64,000 nt of DNA. It comes from an uncultured Prevotella sp. Its GTDB lineage: Bacteria; Bacteroidota; Bacteroidia; Bacteroidales; Bacteroidaceae. Shown here in pieces: positions 9,040-15,808 of this stretch. A program made the position numbers and the translations under genes. Under the pieces are notes generated by a model that did no database searches, was not told the DNA's origin, and was given only the letters and a program-made list of their open reading frames with translations. The DNA is taken from contig URQS01000010.1 of the NCBI GenBank assembly GCA_900550035.1, forward strand, positions 1-64,000. The letters are read 5' to 3'. The stretch's first letter is position 1. Every line of letters starts with the position of its first letter.

Positions 9040-9562
9040 GATTCCTCCTATGACTTTGAAGTGTGAGTGTGGGTATGAATTCACGCAGCAAAGAACAATC
9101 TCTTCCATCCAACTTCTTTCAGAAAAGTTAAGCAATGTCACCTTAACAAAAGCTGAAGAAAGAGAGATTGAAGAAGCAGCTTCTACTGATCAAATTGCAA
9201 AGAGAGAGACATTCATTGTCAATAAGAAAATAGATATAATATCTATATTCCCAGTTCCTAATACCAAAGAAGATATCATAGAATTCCTTTCTCTGGCAAT
9301 AGCAGGAGCAAACAAGAAACTGGGCTTTATGGATATAAAAACTAATTGCTATAAAGCAGTAGCAATTGCGGGTATTATTATACCTGTGGTTGGTTGGTTG
9401 ATTGGTGCAGTTTTTCTGATGACAAAATCTTTTGCTGAAGAAAAATTGAAGAAGGCTTGGCGTGAGAAATTTGAGCAAGTATTGCTCAAAGGACGTAGCC
9501 TGAGAGGTGATGCAGAATTCACGCAACAACTTGACTATTACGAAAGCCTATTAGAAGAGTAA
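8786..9562 (+). CDS. DG-helical/zinc-ribbon membrane protein, copy 2
   Basis: The 258-residue paralogue of the preceding gene has identical residues 1-84: the DG-helical domain, charged helix and first zinc-ribbon CxxC. It differs at residue 85 (Ile for Val) and then keeps the second Cys pair. The middle part is divergent (about 100-185), with only one longer hydrophobic region at about 190-215 (VAIAGIIIPVVGWLIGAVFL). It ends with the same KKAWREKFEQVLLKGRSLRGD-type tail. It overlaps the next gene by one base (TAATG), so the two are translationally coupled. Shared ends with different membrane parts suggest the pair diversifies its membrane or sensing segment while keeping its docking domains; this is inference. 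Confidence 0.77.
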   Translation: MFSKELEALINASLEDGVLEEYEKAAIVKRAKSEGVDITELEIYINSILQKRKREHDLVEDAKQEKIDQRKREAFGRVCPNCGRQIPPMTLKCECGYEFTQQRTISSIQLLSEKLSNVTLTKAEEREIEEAASTDQIAKRETFIVNKKIDIISIFPVPNTKEDIIEFLSLAIAGANKKLGFMDIKTNCYKAVAIAGIIIPVVGWLIGAVFLMTKSFAEEKLKKAWREKFEQVLLKGRSLRGDAEFTQQLDYYESLLEE

Positions 9563-9867
9563 TGGATTCAGGAATTATCATTTCATTAATACTTGGCTTC
9601 GCAAGTATAGTTAGTTCTATTTGTTTTGGCTTCATTCCAGGATTACGTAGAAGTAAAATAGAAAGATTAGAAAAGAAGGTCAACACTTTAGCACAAGATA
9701 TAGACTCTTTCTATGCCATAGAGCAATCTCTGCTAGAGCAACTTTCAGCAGTTACTGGGAAAAATAGCAAAACGATAAAGGAAAATACTAGAAAGCAAGT
9801 AAAGATAGAAAAAGGAAGAGCACTAAGTTCTTATGCTTGTCCAAGCGGAATTGCTTCTTATTTATAA
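9562..9867 (+). CDS. Small membrane-anchored coiled-coil protein
   Basis: The 101-residue protein has an N-terminal membrane segment (about 4-27, GIIISLILGFASIVSSICFG). A basic stop-transfer patch (LRRSK) and a predicted coiled coil (about 32-65, IERLEKKVNTLAQDID) follow, then a basic tail. Its ATG overlaps the stop codon of the previous gene (TAATG), which links it to the SPFH operon, where it is the last gene. I recognise no family. Confidence 0.65.
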   Translation: MDSGIIISLILGFASIVSSICFGFIPGLRRSKIERLEKKVNTLAQDIDSFYAIEQSLLEQLSAVTGKNSKTIKENTRKQVKIEKGRALSSYACPSGIASYL

Positions 9868-9873
9868 ACAAGG

Positions 9874-9899
9874 CGATGTCGTAAACAAGTACGACATCG
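9874..9899 (+). terminator. Hairpin at the end of the SPFH operon
   Basis: CGATGTCGTA (9874-9883) and TACGACATCG (9890-9899) form a perfect 10-base stem with a 6-base loop, seven bases after the stop codon. The downstream stretch is only weakly T-rich, so termination may be partial. Confidence 0.5.
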
Positions 9900-9923
9900 T
9901 CTTAAAAACTATAACGAAGAATT

Positions 9924-11162
9924 ATGAAAACATTTGTAGACAATTTAAAAAACAATCCAATCTTCCAGCTTTCCTTGTCGTCCAAGGAGTTGTTTCACAG
10001 CAACTTCTTGGCATGGTTGGCAGAAGACGACAATACCCGTTGTGTGTTCAATAAAGTAATGCAAACATGGCTGGACGACAAGAACTGGGAGTATAAGCCT
10101 AACGAGATGGAAGTGAAACGTGAATATAATCATTTTGATTTTTGCGTTTGCGACAAACTTTCTATTGACGGCAACGATGTAACTGGAAATGTGCAGGTGG
10201 TTCTTGAAAACAAGTTCAAGAGCATAGCATATACGGATCAGCTTGTGGACTATAAGGATAGAACAAAGACTCTTAATGAGGAAGGTTATAAGAACAAATA
10301 TAAGGCAGAAGAAGCCAACAATGGTAAAATTCTCCCCAGAGGTTGGAGAGACGAGGTGGAACATCCAAATACAAAGTACATCTTGCTGACTTTGGCTGAT
10401 AATTTCTTAGACAAAGACGAAATCCAAAGCTTAGGATGGAAGATTGTTACATACGCAGAGTATGCAAAGCTTTTAAGAACTGTTGTTGGCGAATTGAAAG
10501 ATGACGAGATAAAGGGGAATAAGGCCTTCTATGTTGAACTCATCGCGCAATATTGCAATTTCATAGAGAAGTTTTCAGAGCATATCAACGAATGCTTAGA
10601 CAATGTCAAAGAAGACAATTACTGGGATATCCTCAAGAATGATGACTTTACGGCTGTGCGCTGCAATGATATTTGGCAGAAAGTGGTGATGCATAAATAT
10701 GCCCAAGAACTCTTCAAGCTTACTCAAGAGAAATTCCCAAATACTAAGATTGTTTTTGACGACAAAGACTCTTGGAATGAAGAAAGCGACCGCCCTTTGA
10801 TGATTCGCGTAGCATATTTCCGCAACGAGGCTCTGGTTGAGCTGAAATACTTATTAAATAATGGTGTTGTCTTCTGCGTCCAGCAACAAGGAGATAATGG
10901 CCTTAGTATTGGTATGGTGGTAAAAGAGGAAGAAACGATTAAAAAAGCTGTCAGAAAACAGGACAAGGGCAAATGGAATGCAAGCATCAAGAAACTTGTT
11001 GCCCAAAAGAAACTTGACGAAATAATAACCGGCGACACATTCAACTCTTTCCAGTCAGAAGGATCGTGCGGATATTACTATATTCATAATTCTGAGAAGC
11101 TTAACATTGGCGACACATTAAAGCTTATGGTGGAGCTTATGAATAAGGCAAAAGCAATATAA
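9924..11162 (+). CDS. PD-(D/E)XK nuclease superfamily protein (PDDEXK_4 type)
   Basis: The 412-residue protein carries the N-terminal HSNFLAWL motif seen in PDDEXK_4 proteins, then a PD-(D/E)XK core: Asp72 in HFDFCVCD and Glu95-x-Lys97 in VVLENKFKS. A helix with Gln (YTDQLVDYKD) follows. Such proteins are putative Mg-dependent nucleases, often in mobile or defence settings; activity has not been shown for most. The C-terminal half is mixed alpha/beta with no recognised motif. It follows the SPFH operon after a hairpin, on the same strand, so it may be an independent unit or a read-through gene. Catalytic residues look intact. Confidence 0.78.
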   Translation: MKTFVDNLKNNPIFQLSLSSKELFHSNFLAWLAEDDNTRCVFNKVMQTWLDDKNWEYKPNEMEVKREYNHFDFCVCDKLSIDGNDVTGNVQVVLENKFKSIAYTDQLVDYKDRTKTLNEEGYKNKYKAEEANNGKILPRGWRDEVEHPNTKYILLTLADNFLDKDEIQSLGWKIVTYAEYAKLLRTVVGELKDDEIKGNKAFYVELIAQYCNFIEKFSEHINECLDNVKEDNYWDILKNDDFTAVRCNDIWQKVVMHKYAQELFKLTQEKFPNTKIVFDDKDSWNEESDRPLMIRVAYFRNEALVELKYLLNNGVVFCVQQQGDNGLSIGMVVKEEETIKKAVRKQDKGKWNASIKKLVAQKKLDEIITGDTFNSFQSEGSCGYYYIHNSEKLNIGDTLKLMVELMNKAKAI

Positions 11163-11198
11163 TAACAGAGAACAATGATAACAAAATAATCAATAATT

Positions 11199-12725
11199 AT
11201 GATTAGTAAAGACAATAATTCTATTACATTCACTTCCAAGACCTTCCATTGGTGGCCATTTAGTTTTACAGATAGTCACTATCCTGGTATTTGGAGAGGT
11301 TTTGTAGAGCAAAACAACATCACTCTGACAGACACAGATATTACTGTGTCTTACACTAAAGACAGAATAGGTGAGTATAGTTTGCCTGTAAAAGACCTGG
11401 AGTACTGTATCAAGGAGAAGAAAATCTTCAGTTTCAGACTCCCGTGGTTCTGTCTTGGCAATACAAGAGTGTCTATTGGTATTGGAAAAGAAGACAATAG
11501 TGGCTGGAATGGTGGCAATGTGTCTTATGACAGATTCTATGTGGACTTTGATGAATATGACGATTTCATTGATGCCCTTGCAACAAAGGATCCAGTTTGT
11601 TTCTCAGAAGAATCTGAGATGTTGAAGACAAAAGCCCGCTGGTATCGTATTGACAAGCTGTTGAGCGGTAACCGCAATACACTCTGGATGAATCCTGAGC
11701 ATATAATATCGTCAGAGGACATCAAAAGTGGATGGTGTGTGAAGACCAAAGAAATAAAATACTTTTTCACACGAGGCGTTATATTCAATAACTTGTACGT
11801 CGGATCAGAGAAGAACATCCGTCTCAGTAATGTTAAGAATGATGATGTAAGAGCCGCTCGAAAGTTTATTAAGAATCATGGAGGCAACATCGCTGATGGT
11901 GCAGAAGTAACCTACAACGACCGCTTTACGCCCAGCGTAATATTCAGTCCGTCGTTATGGTTCACCCATTCTTCCATTGGCTTTACAGACAAGGGCATTG
12001 TGTTTCATCAGAAGACCTTCAAGACCGAGGATGACATCTTCCTGCCTTACGACAAGGTGAACATCGCCACTTATGAGAGTAAGATGTATTGGATGTTTAC
12101 CAAACAGTTCACTATCTATGGCGAGCAGAACATCATGCCGAGCAGACGATACGCAAAATTAGATGTTGATGAAATAAAAAAGAAGTTGGAAGACGCCGGT
12201 GTGAAGGAATTGGATGGCGCTACATATTCACCTTCTTATCACTCATCTTGGTTCGGAGTGTTGTTAAGCATCATAACACTCTCTATCTACCATTGGCTTA
12301 TAGTGGCTGCGAAAAAGTTAAGCTCGCGCAACTCGTTGGTTATCGGTGACGACCGAATAGCATGGAACGGAACGATTTATGGCTTCACTGCATTCAAGAG
12401 TGGTTACAAGAGAGAGATTCTCAAGAACCTTTCAACTCTCGTGTTGGAGGGAAAAGACGTTCGTGACGTTGTCTATCTGAAGAAACATTGGTATCATCTT
12501 TGGGGACATATGTTTATTTGGGCACATCCCCAAAATATTCGTGTTCTCGAGGGTGAGGCAAGCCAGGATTCAGTAGACTATGACTTGGAAATCAAAAAAA
12601 TCTGGTCGTGGAATGTCAAGAAGGCAATTTCTCAGCTTGAGGACAAGGGCTTTGTTCTGGAAGAGGATGCGCATAAGTTCTACAAAGATTGGTGTAAGCA
12701 TTATCTGTTAGAAAAATATAAATAG
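11199..12725 (+). CDS. Unknown 508-residue protein with one central membrane segment
   Basis: No family is recognised. The protein has several Trp-rich strands (HWWPFSFTDSHYPGIW near the N-terminus). The patterns SLWFTHSSIGFTDKGIVFH and RNSLVIGDDRIAWNG suggest repeated beta-rich (perhaps PH-like) modules. A hydrophobic segment lies at about 350-372 (WFGVLLSIITLSIYHWLIVAA). There is no N-terminal signal peptide. It begins 36 bases after the PDDEXK gene, which suggests co-transcription, and it is followed by a clear terminator at 12773. It is probably a membrane-associated accessory protein of the island. Confidence 0.65.
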   Translation: MISKDNNSITFTSKTFHWWPFSFTDSHYPGIWRGFVEQNNITLTDTDITVSYTKDRIGEYSLPVKDLEYCIKEKKIFSFRLPWFCLGNTRVSIGIGKEDNSGWNGGNVSYDRFYVDFDEYDDFIDALATKDPVCFSEESEMLKTKARWYRIDKLLSGNRNTLWMNPEHIISSEDIKSGWCVKTKEIKYFFTRGVIFNNLYVGSEKNIRLSNVKNDDVRAARKFIKNHGGNIADGAEVTYNDRFTPSVIFSPSLWFTHSSIGFTDKGIVFHQKTFKTEDDIFLPYDKVNIATYESKMYWMFTKQFTIYGEQNIMPSRRYAKLDVDEIKKKLEDAGVKELDGATYSPSYHSSWFGVLLSIITLSIYHWLIVAAKKLSSRNSLVIGDDRIAWNGTIYGFTAFKSGYKREILKNLSTLVLEGKDVRDVVYLKKHWYHLWGHMFIWAHPQNIRVLEGEASQDSVDYDLEIKKIWSWNVKKAISQLEDKGFVLEEDAHKFYKDWCKHYLLEKYK

Positions 12726-12772
12726 CCCGACTCCTTGCATTTTATCATAAGTGTAAGAGTTTAGACAATTAT

Positions 12773-12810
12773 GACCGAGCCTGCTTTTGTGAAGTGGGTT
12801 CGGTCTTTAT
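12773..12810 (+). terminator. Terminator after the 508-residue gene
   Basis: GACCGAGCC (12773-12781) pairs with GGTTCGGTC (12797-12805) with one G-T wobble, followed by TTTAT. Confidence 0.6.
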
Positions 12811-12829
12811 CAATGACAAAAAACAAAAT

Positions 12830-13129
12830 ATGAAGAAGATAAAGAATAAAAGGACGAATGGCAATAGGAGCCTGAAGGAAGAAATGACGCTTCGCCAAGC
12901 TCACGATTGCAGCATCCGCAACAAGCAGCAGTTGGAGCAGTCGAAGCTATGCGGCTGCTTTAGCTGCTGCGAGATATTCCCGCCATCCGAAATCACGGAC
13001 TACATCTCCGACGAAGAACCTACAGCCGAATGTCCCTACTGCCACATCGACGCTGTAATTGGCGATGCCTCGGGCTTCCCTATCACCGAGGAGTTCTTGA
13101 GGAAAATGATGCATAGATGGTTTTGGTGA
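12830..13129 (+). CDS. Small Cys-rich cytoplasmic protein
   Basis: The chosen start is ATG 12830 (MKKIKNKRTNG); an upstream GTG frame runs through the preceding terminator and is unlikely. The 99-residue product has a basic start, the motif CGCFSCCEIFPPSEI, then ECPYCHIDAVIGDASGFPIT and an aromatic C-terminus. The two Cys clusters (CxCxxC and CPYC) look like a zinc site. Similar small proteins are common in bacteria and usually annotated only as cytoplasmic proteins; their function is unknown to me. It stands alone between a terminator and the AbiE operon. Confidence 0.7.
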   Translation: MKKIKNKRTNGNRSLKEEMTLRQAHDCSIRNKQQLEQSKLCGCFSCCEIFPPSEITDYISDEEPTAECPYCHIDAVIGDASGFPITEEFLRKMMHRWFW

Positions 13130-13172
13130 AAAGAAGGATGGCAAGATAAAGATGTGTAGAATTTAATAAATA

Positions 13173-13236
13173 AGTAAAAATTTCAATAGAAAACTAATGG
13201 AAAGTTAGTTTTCTATTGAAATTTTTACTATTTTTG
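13173..13236 (+). promoter_or_regulatory. AbiE promoter with 25-base-arm inverted repeat (probable autoregulatory operator)
   Basis: The arms at 13173-13197 and 13205-13229 are perfect reverse complements (25 bases each) around a 7-base loop. The second arm ends on the first T of the -7 box TATTTTTG (13229-13236), and the repeat covers the expected -33 region. The ATG at 13244 is only 8 bases past the box, so the mRNA should be leaderless or nearly so. AbiEi antitoxins are known to repress their own operon by binding inverted repeats, so this is very probably the operator. Confidence 0.75.
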
Positions 13237-13243
13237 TCGCAAC

Positions 13244-13873
13244 ATGAGCAATATTCTAACCACATTAGGCAATATTCCAGTTACTTCTTCGGTCATAGCT
13301 TCGCTTTATCCCGATGTAAAGACTAAGTTTGCTAAAGTAGCACAACTGGAAAGGGCGGGTGAAATCATCCGCCTTAGGCGAAACTTGTTTGTCGTAAACC
13401 CGGAAGAAACAGGTCTTCCTCTATCTTCAGGATTAATAGCCAACCATTTGTTAGCACCATCTTATGTTTCTATGCAAACAGCGTTGCGTTATTATGGATT
13501 AATACCAGAGGCGGTATATACAATCCAATCAATGACGTTTAAGGCAGCAAAGGAGTTCAATACTCCAGTGGGCAATTATTGCTACTATCATATTTCAAGA
13601 GAAACTTATCCTATAGGTATCACTCAAATAAAAGAGGGAAATAGTGTTTATATAATGGCTACTCCAGAAAAGGCGTTATGTGATTTAATAGCCAATCAAC
13701 CTGGAATCAATTTGAGATATAAAAAGGAAGCCTTAGAGTTTTTGGAGGAAAATCTAAGATTTGATATGGATAAGTTCTGTCAATTCAATCCGGAAATATT
13801 CCTTGCATACGCAAAAAACGGAAAGAAGTCAACATCAATACTTACCATTCTAAAACTTTTACAACATGAATGA
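13244..13873 (+). CDS. AbiEi-type antitoxin / transcriptional repressor (type IV TA)
   Basis: The 209-residue protein has an N-terminal winged-helix-like region (about 1-60, ending LRRNLFVVNPEE). An AbiEi C-terminal-type domain follows with SYVSMQTALRYYGLIPE and the ATPEKALCDLI motif typical of the AbiEi family. The role in the family is to repress the operon and counteract the nucleotidyltransferase toxin encoded next. Its 3' end overlaps the toxin gene by 8 bases (13866-13873), implying translational coupling. The large inverted repeat at 13173-13229 directly precedes it. The call is supported by motif, length and gene order. Confidence 0.85.
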   Translation: MSNILTTLGNIPVTSSVIASLYPDVKTKFAKVAQLERAGEIIRLRRNLFVVNPEETGLPLSSGLIANHLLAPSYVSMQTALRYYGLIPEAVYTIQSMTFKAAKEFNTPVGNYCYYHISRETYPIGITQIKEGNSVYIMATPEKALCDLIANQPGINLRYKKEALEFLEENLRFDMDKFCQFNPEIFLAYAKNGKKSTSILTILKLLQHE

Positions 13874-14690
13874 TATCTACCAAAATATGCTATCTGCTTA
13901 CGATCTGTCCACAGACCAATCTAAAAGAAATGCGACATTCGAGGTTAATCAGCAAATTATTCTTGCAGGTTTATACCAAGGTGGCTTTTTTGATAAGGCT
14001 GCATTTTATGGTGGAACTTGTCTACGCATCTTTCACGGATTAGAGCGCTTTAGCGAAGATATGGACTTCTCCTTGTTGGTCAAAGATGATAACTTCGACT
14101 TCACGCAATACTTCCAACCCATCATAGATGAGTTTGAAGCCATAGGAAGAAAAGTTGACATCAAAAAGAAGGATAAAAAGAACTTTGGAAAGGTTGAGTC
14201 TGCATTTCTGAAAGACACTACCGATGTTTATGACATTTCTTTCCAGACAGAAAAATCAATCAAAATAAAGATTGAAGTAGATACCAATCCACCACTCAAT
14301 TTTGCCACAGAACAAAAACTTCTTATGGAGCCTCGCTCTTTCATGACCAGATGTTTTACGCTTGCAGATTTATTTGCAGGCAAAATGCATGCATTGGTAT
14401 ATCGAGCATGGAAAAACAGAGTAAAGGGTCGAGACTGGTATGACTTTGAATGGTATGTTCGAAATAGAATACCTCTAGATTTTAAACATCTACAAGAAAG
14501 AATCAAGGAATTTAATGGCTGTGAAAAAACACAAGAAGAATTCATTACAGACTTAGAACAAAGATTAAGTTCGGCAGACATCAAACAGGTAAAAGCTGAT
14601 GTTATGCCATTTCTAAAGAATACAAGAGAAATGTCCATTTGGTCGAATGAATACTTCTTGCAATTGGCAAAAATGATTAAGTTTGAATAA
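13866..14690 (+). CDS. AbiEii/AbiGii-family nucleotidyltransferase toxin
   Basis: The 274-residue protein carries the nucleotidyltransferase motif of AbiEii toxins: GGTCLRIFHGLERFSEDMDF at about 49-68, with Asp65 and Asp67 as the likely metal ligands. An acidic strand (KIEVDTNPP) follows, then KGRDWYDFEWYV, matching the conserved D-W-Y-D region. AbiEii toxins are GTP-binding nucleotidyltransferases that arrest growth and can abort phage infection; some family members modify tRNA. Key residues look intact. It is the second gene of a two-gene operon with the antitoxin. It is not interrupted, so the pair should be functional. Confidence 0.88.
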   Translation: MNDIYQNMLSAYDLSTDQSKRNATFEVNQQIILAGLYQGGFFDKAAFYGGTCLRIFHGLERFSEDMDFSLLVKDDNFDFTQYFQPIIDEFEAIGRKVDIKKKDKKNFGKVESAFLKDTTDVYDISFQTEKSIKIKIEVDTNPPLNFATEQKLLMEPRSFMTRCFTLADLFAGKMHALVYRAWKNRVKGRDWYDFEWYVRNRIPLDFKHLQERIKEFNGCEKTQEEFITDLEQRLSSADIKQVKADVMPFLKNTREMSIWSNEYFLQLAKMIKFE

Positions 14691-14752
14691 TTAAAAGATA
14701 TAATAGGCAATATTAACGATGAATCATTTATTCATTGTGAACTATTGTGAAC

Positions 14753-14783
14753 TTGTCGTATTCACATAAATTGTGTAATTTTG
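14753..14783 (+). promoter_or_regulatory. Promoter of the fimbrillin/LRR/kinase operon
   Basis: TTG (14753-14755), 20 bases, TAATTTTG (14776-14783). The upstream context (GAACTATTGTGAACTTGT) resembles the -33 regions before 185 and 832. Confidence 0.65.
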
Positions 14784-14823
14784 CAAAACTATTATAATAC
14801 GGCAATTGCAAAACTTGAAATCT

Positions 14824-15783
14824 ATGATAATAAATAAGTTGTTGAATAAGTGCTTATACATTGCTGTTGTCAATATCTTTCTGTTGGCTTGCTCTTCGGG
14901 AGCAGAAAACGGTGTGGACGATGAGCCTACACCTCCGCAACCCGAAAAACCAACAGTGCGTATACCCATTGGCATCAGCACCTATATAACTCGTGTCACC
15001 GAAACTGCGTTTGAGAGTGGCGACCGGATAGGACTTTATGTTGTGAATCGTAACGATGACGGTTCGCATAATGACCTAAAGCCTTCGGGCAATTATGTTG
15101 ACAATATGCGCTATACATATTCTTACAATACTTGGACTCCCGACGAGACAGTGTATTGGAAGGATGACAAGACGTGTGCCGATTTTTATTTGTATTATCC
15201 TTATCAGGCAGCACACATTAACGAGAACCCTGTGGTGTTTAAAGTAGAAGCTGATCAAAGCAATGTCAACTCTTATAAGAATTCCGATGTCATCATTGGT
15301 TCTACGTTAAATGTGGCGCCAAGCCAGACAACTGTCCACATTGCGTCAAAGCATGTGATGAGTAGGGTGGTGATAGCCTTGAAGCCAGGCGAAGGATTTA
15401 CCGATGCTTCGCTGGCAGCTTCAGATGTTAAGGTGACGCTTAACATACCAGCCGTAAGTGCCAACATAGACCTTGCAACGGGCAAGGTGAAACCTATTAT
15501 GAATTATGATGGTGAGTCATTGACTATGACTCCGATGACACCATACAAGGACGGCAATGTCTATCGTGCCATTGTGGTGCCGCAGCAAGTAGCGCAGACC
15601 AATCTGATAAATGTGAATGTGGACGGACGTGACTTCGTGTTTTCCAAGGCTTTCGATTTTGAAAGTGGCAAAAGCTATACGTTCAATGTCACACTTGCCA
15701 AGAAAAGCAGCGGCTTGAACGCCACCATAACCGGATGGGACTCAGACGGCGTGGACTATGGTGGAACGGCTACTGAGGAATAA
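14824..15783 (+). CDS. Fimbrillin family lipoprotein
   Basis: The ATG at 14824 is preferred over an upstream TTG because it gives a compact lipoprotein signal (MIINKLLNK...FLLAC, Cys23). The 319-residue mature part has the fimbrillin-like opening: TRVTETAFESGDRIGLYV, then the YWKDDKTCADFYLYYPY stretch and a second beta domain with KAFDFESGKSYTFNVTL. These features match the fimbrillin/FimA-like families that form surface fimbriae or their anchors in Bacteroidota. It is the first gene of a nine-gene operon starting at the promoter 14753-14783; the next gene starts 25 bases later. Whether it is a stalk, tip or anchor subunit cannot be read. Confidence 0.83.
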   Translation: MIINKLLNKCLYIAVVNIFLLACSSGAENGVDDEPTPPQPEKPTVRIPIGISTYITRVTETAFESGDRIGLYVVNRNDDGSHNDLKPSGNYVDNMRYTYSYNTWTPDETVYWKDDKTCADFYLYYPYQAAHINENPVVFKVEADQSNVNSYKNSDVIIGSTLNVAPSQTTVHIASKHVMSRVVIALKPGEGFTDASLAASDVKVTLNIPAVSANIDLATGKVKPIMNYDGESLTMTPMTPYKDGNVYRAIVVPQQVAQTNLINVNVDGRDFVFSKAFDFESGKSYTFNVTLAKKSSGLNATITGWDSDGVDYGGTATEE

Positions 15784-15808
15784 TCTGTATTTTATTGATT
15801 ACTGTTGC

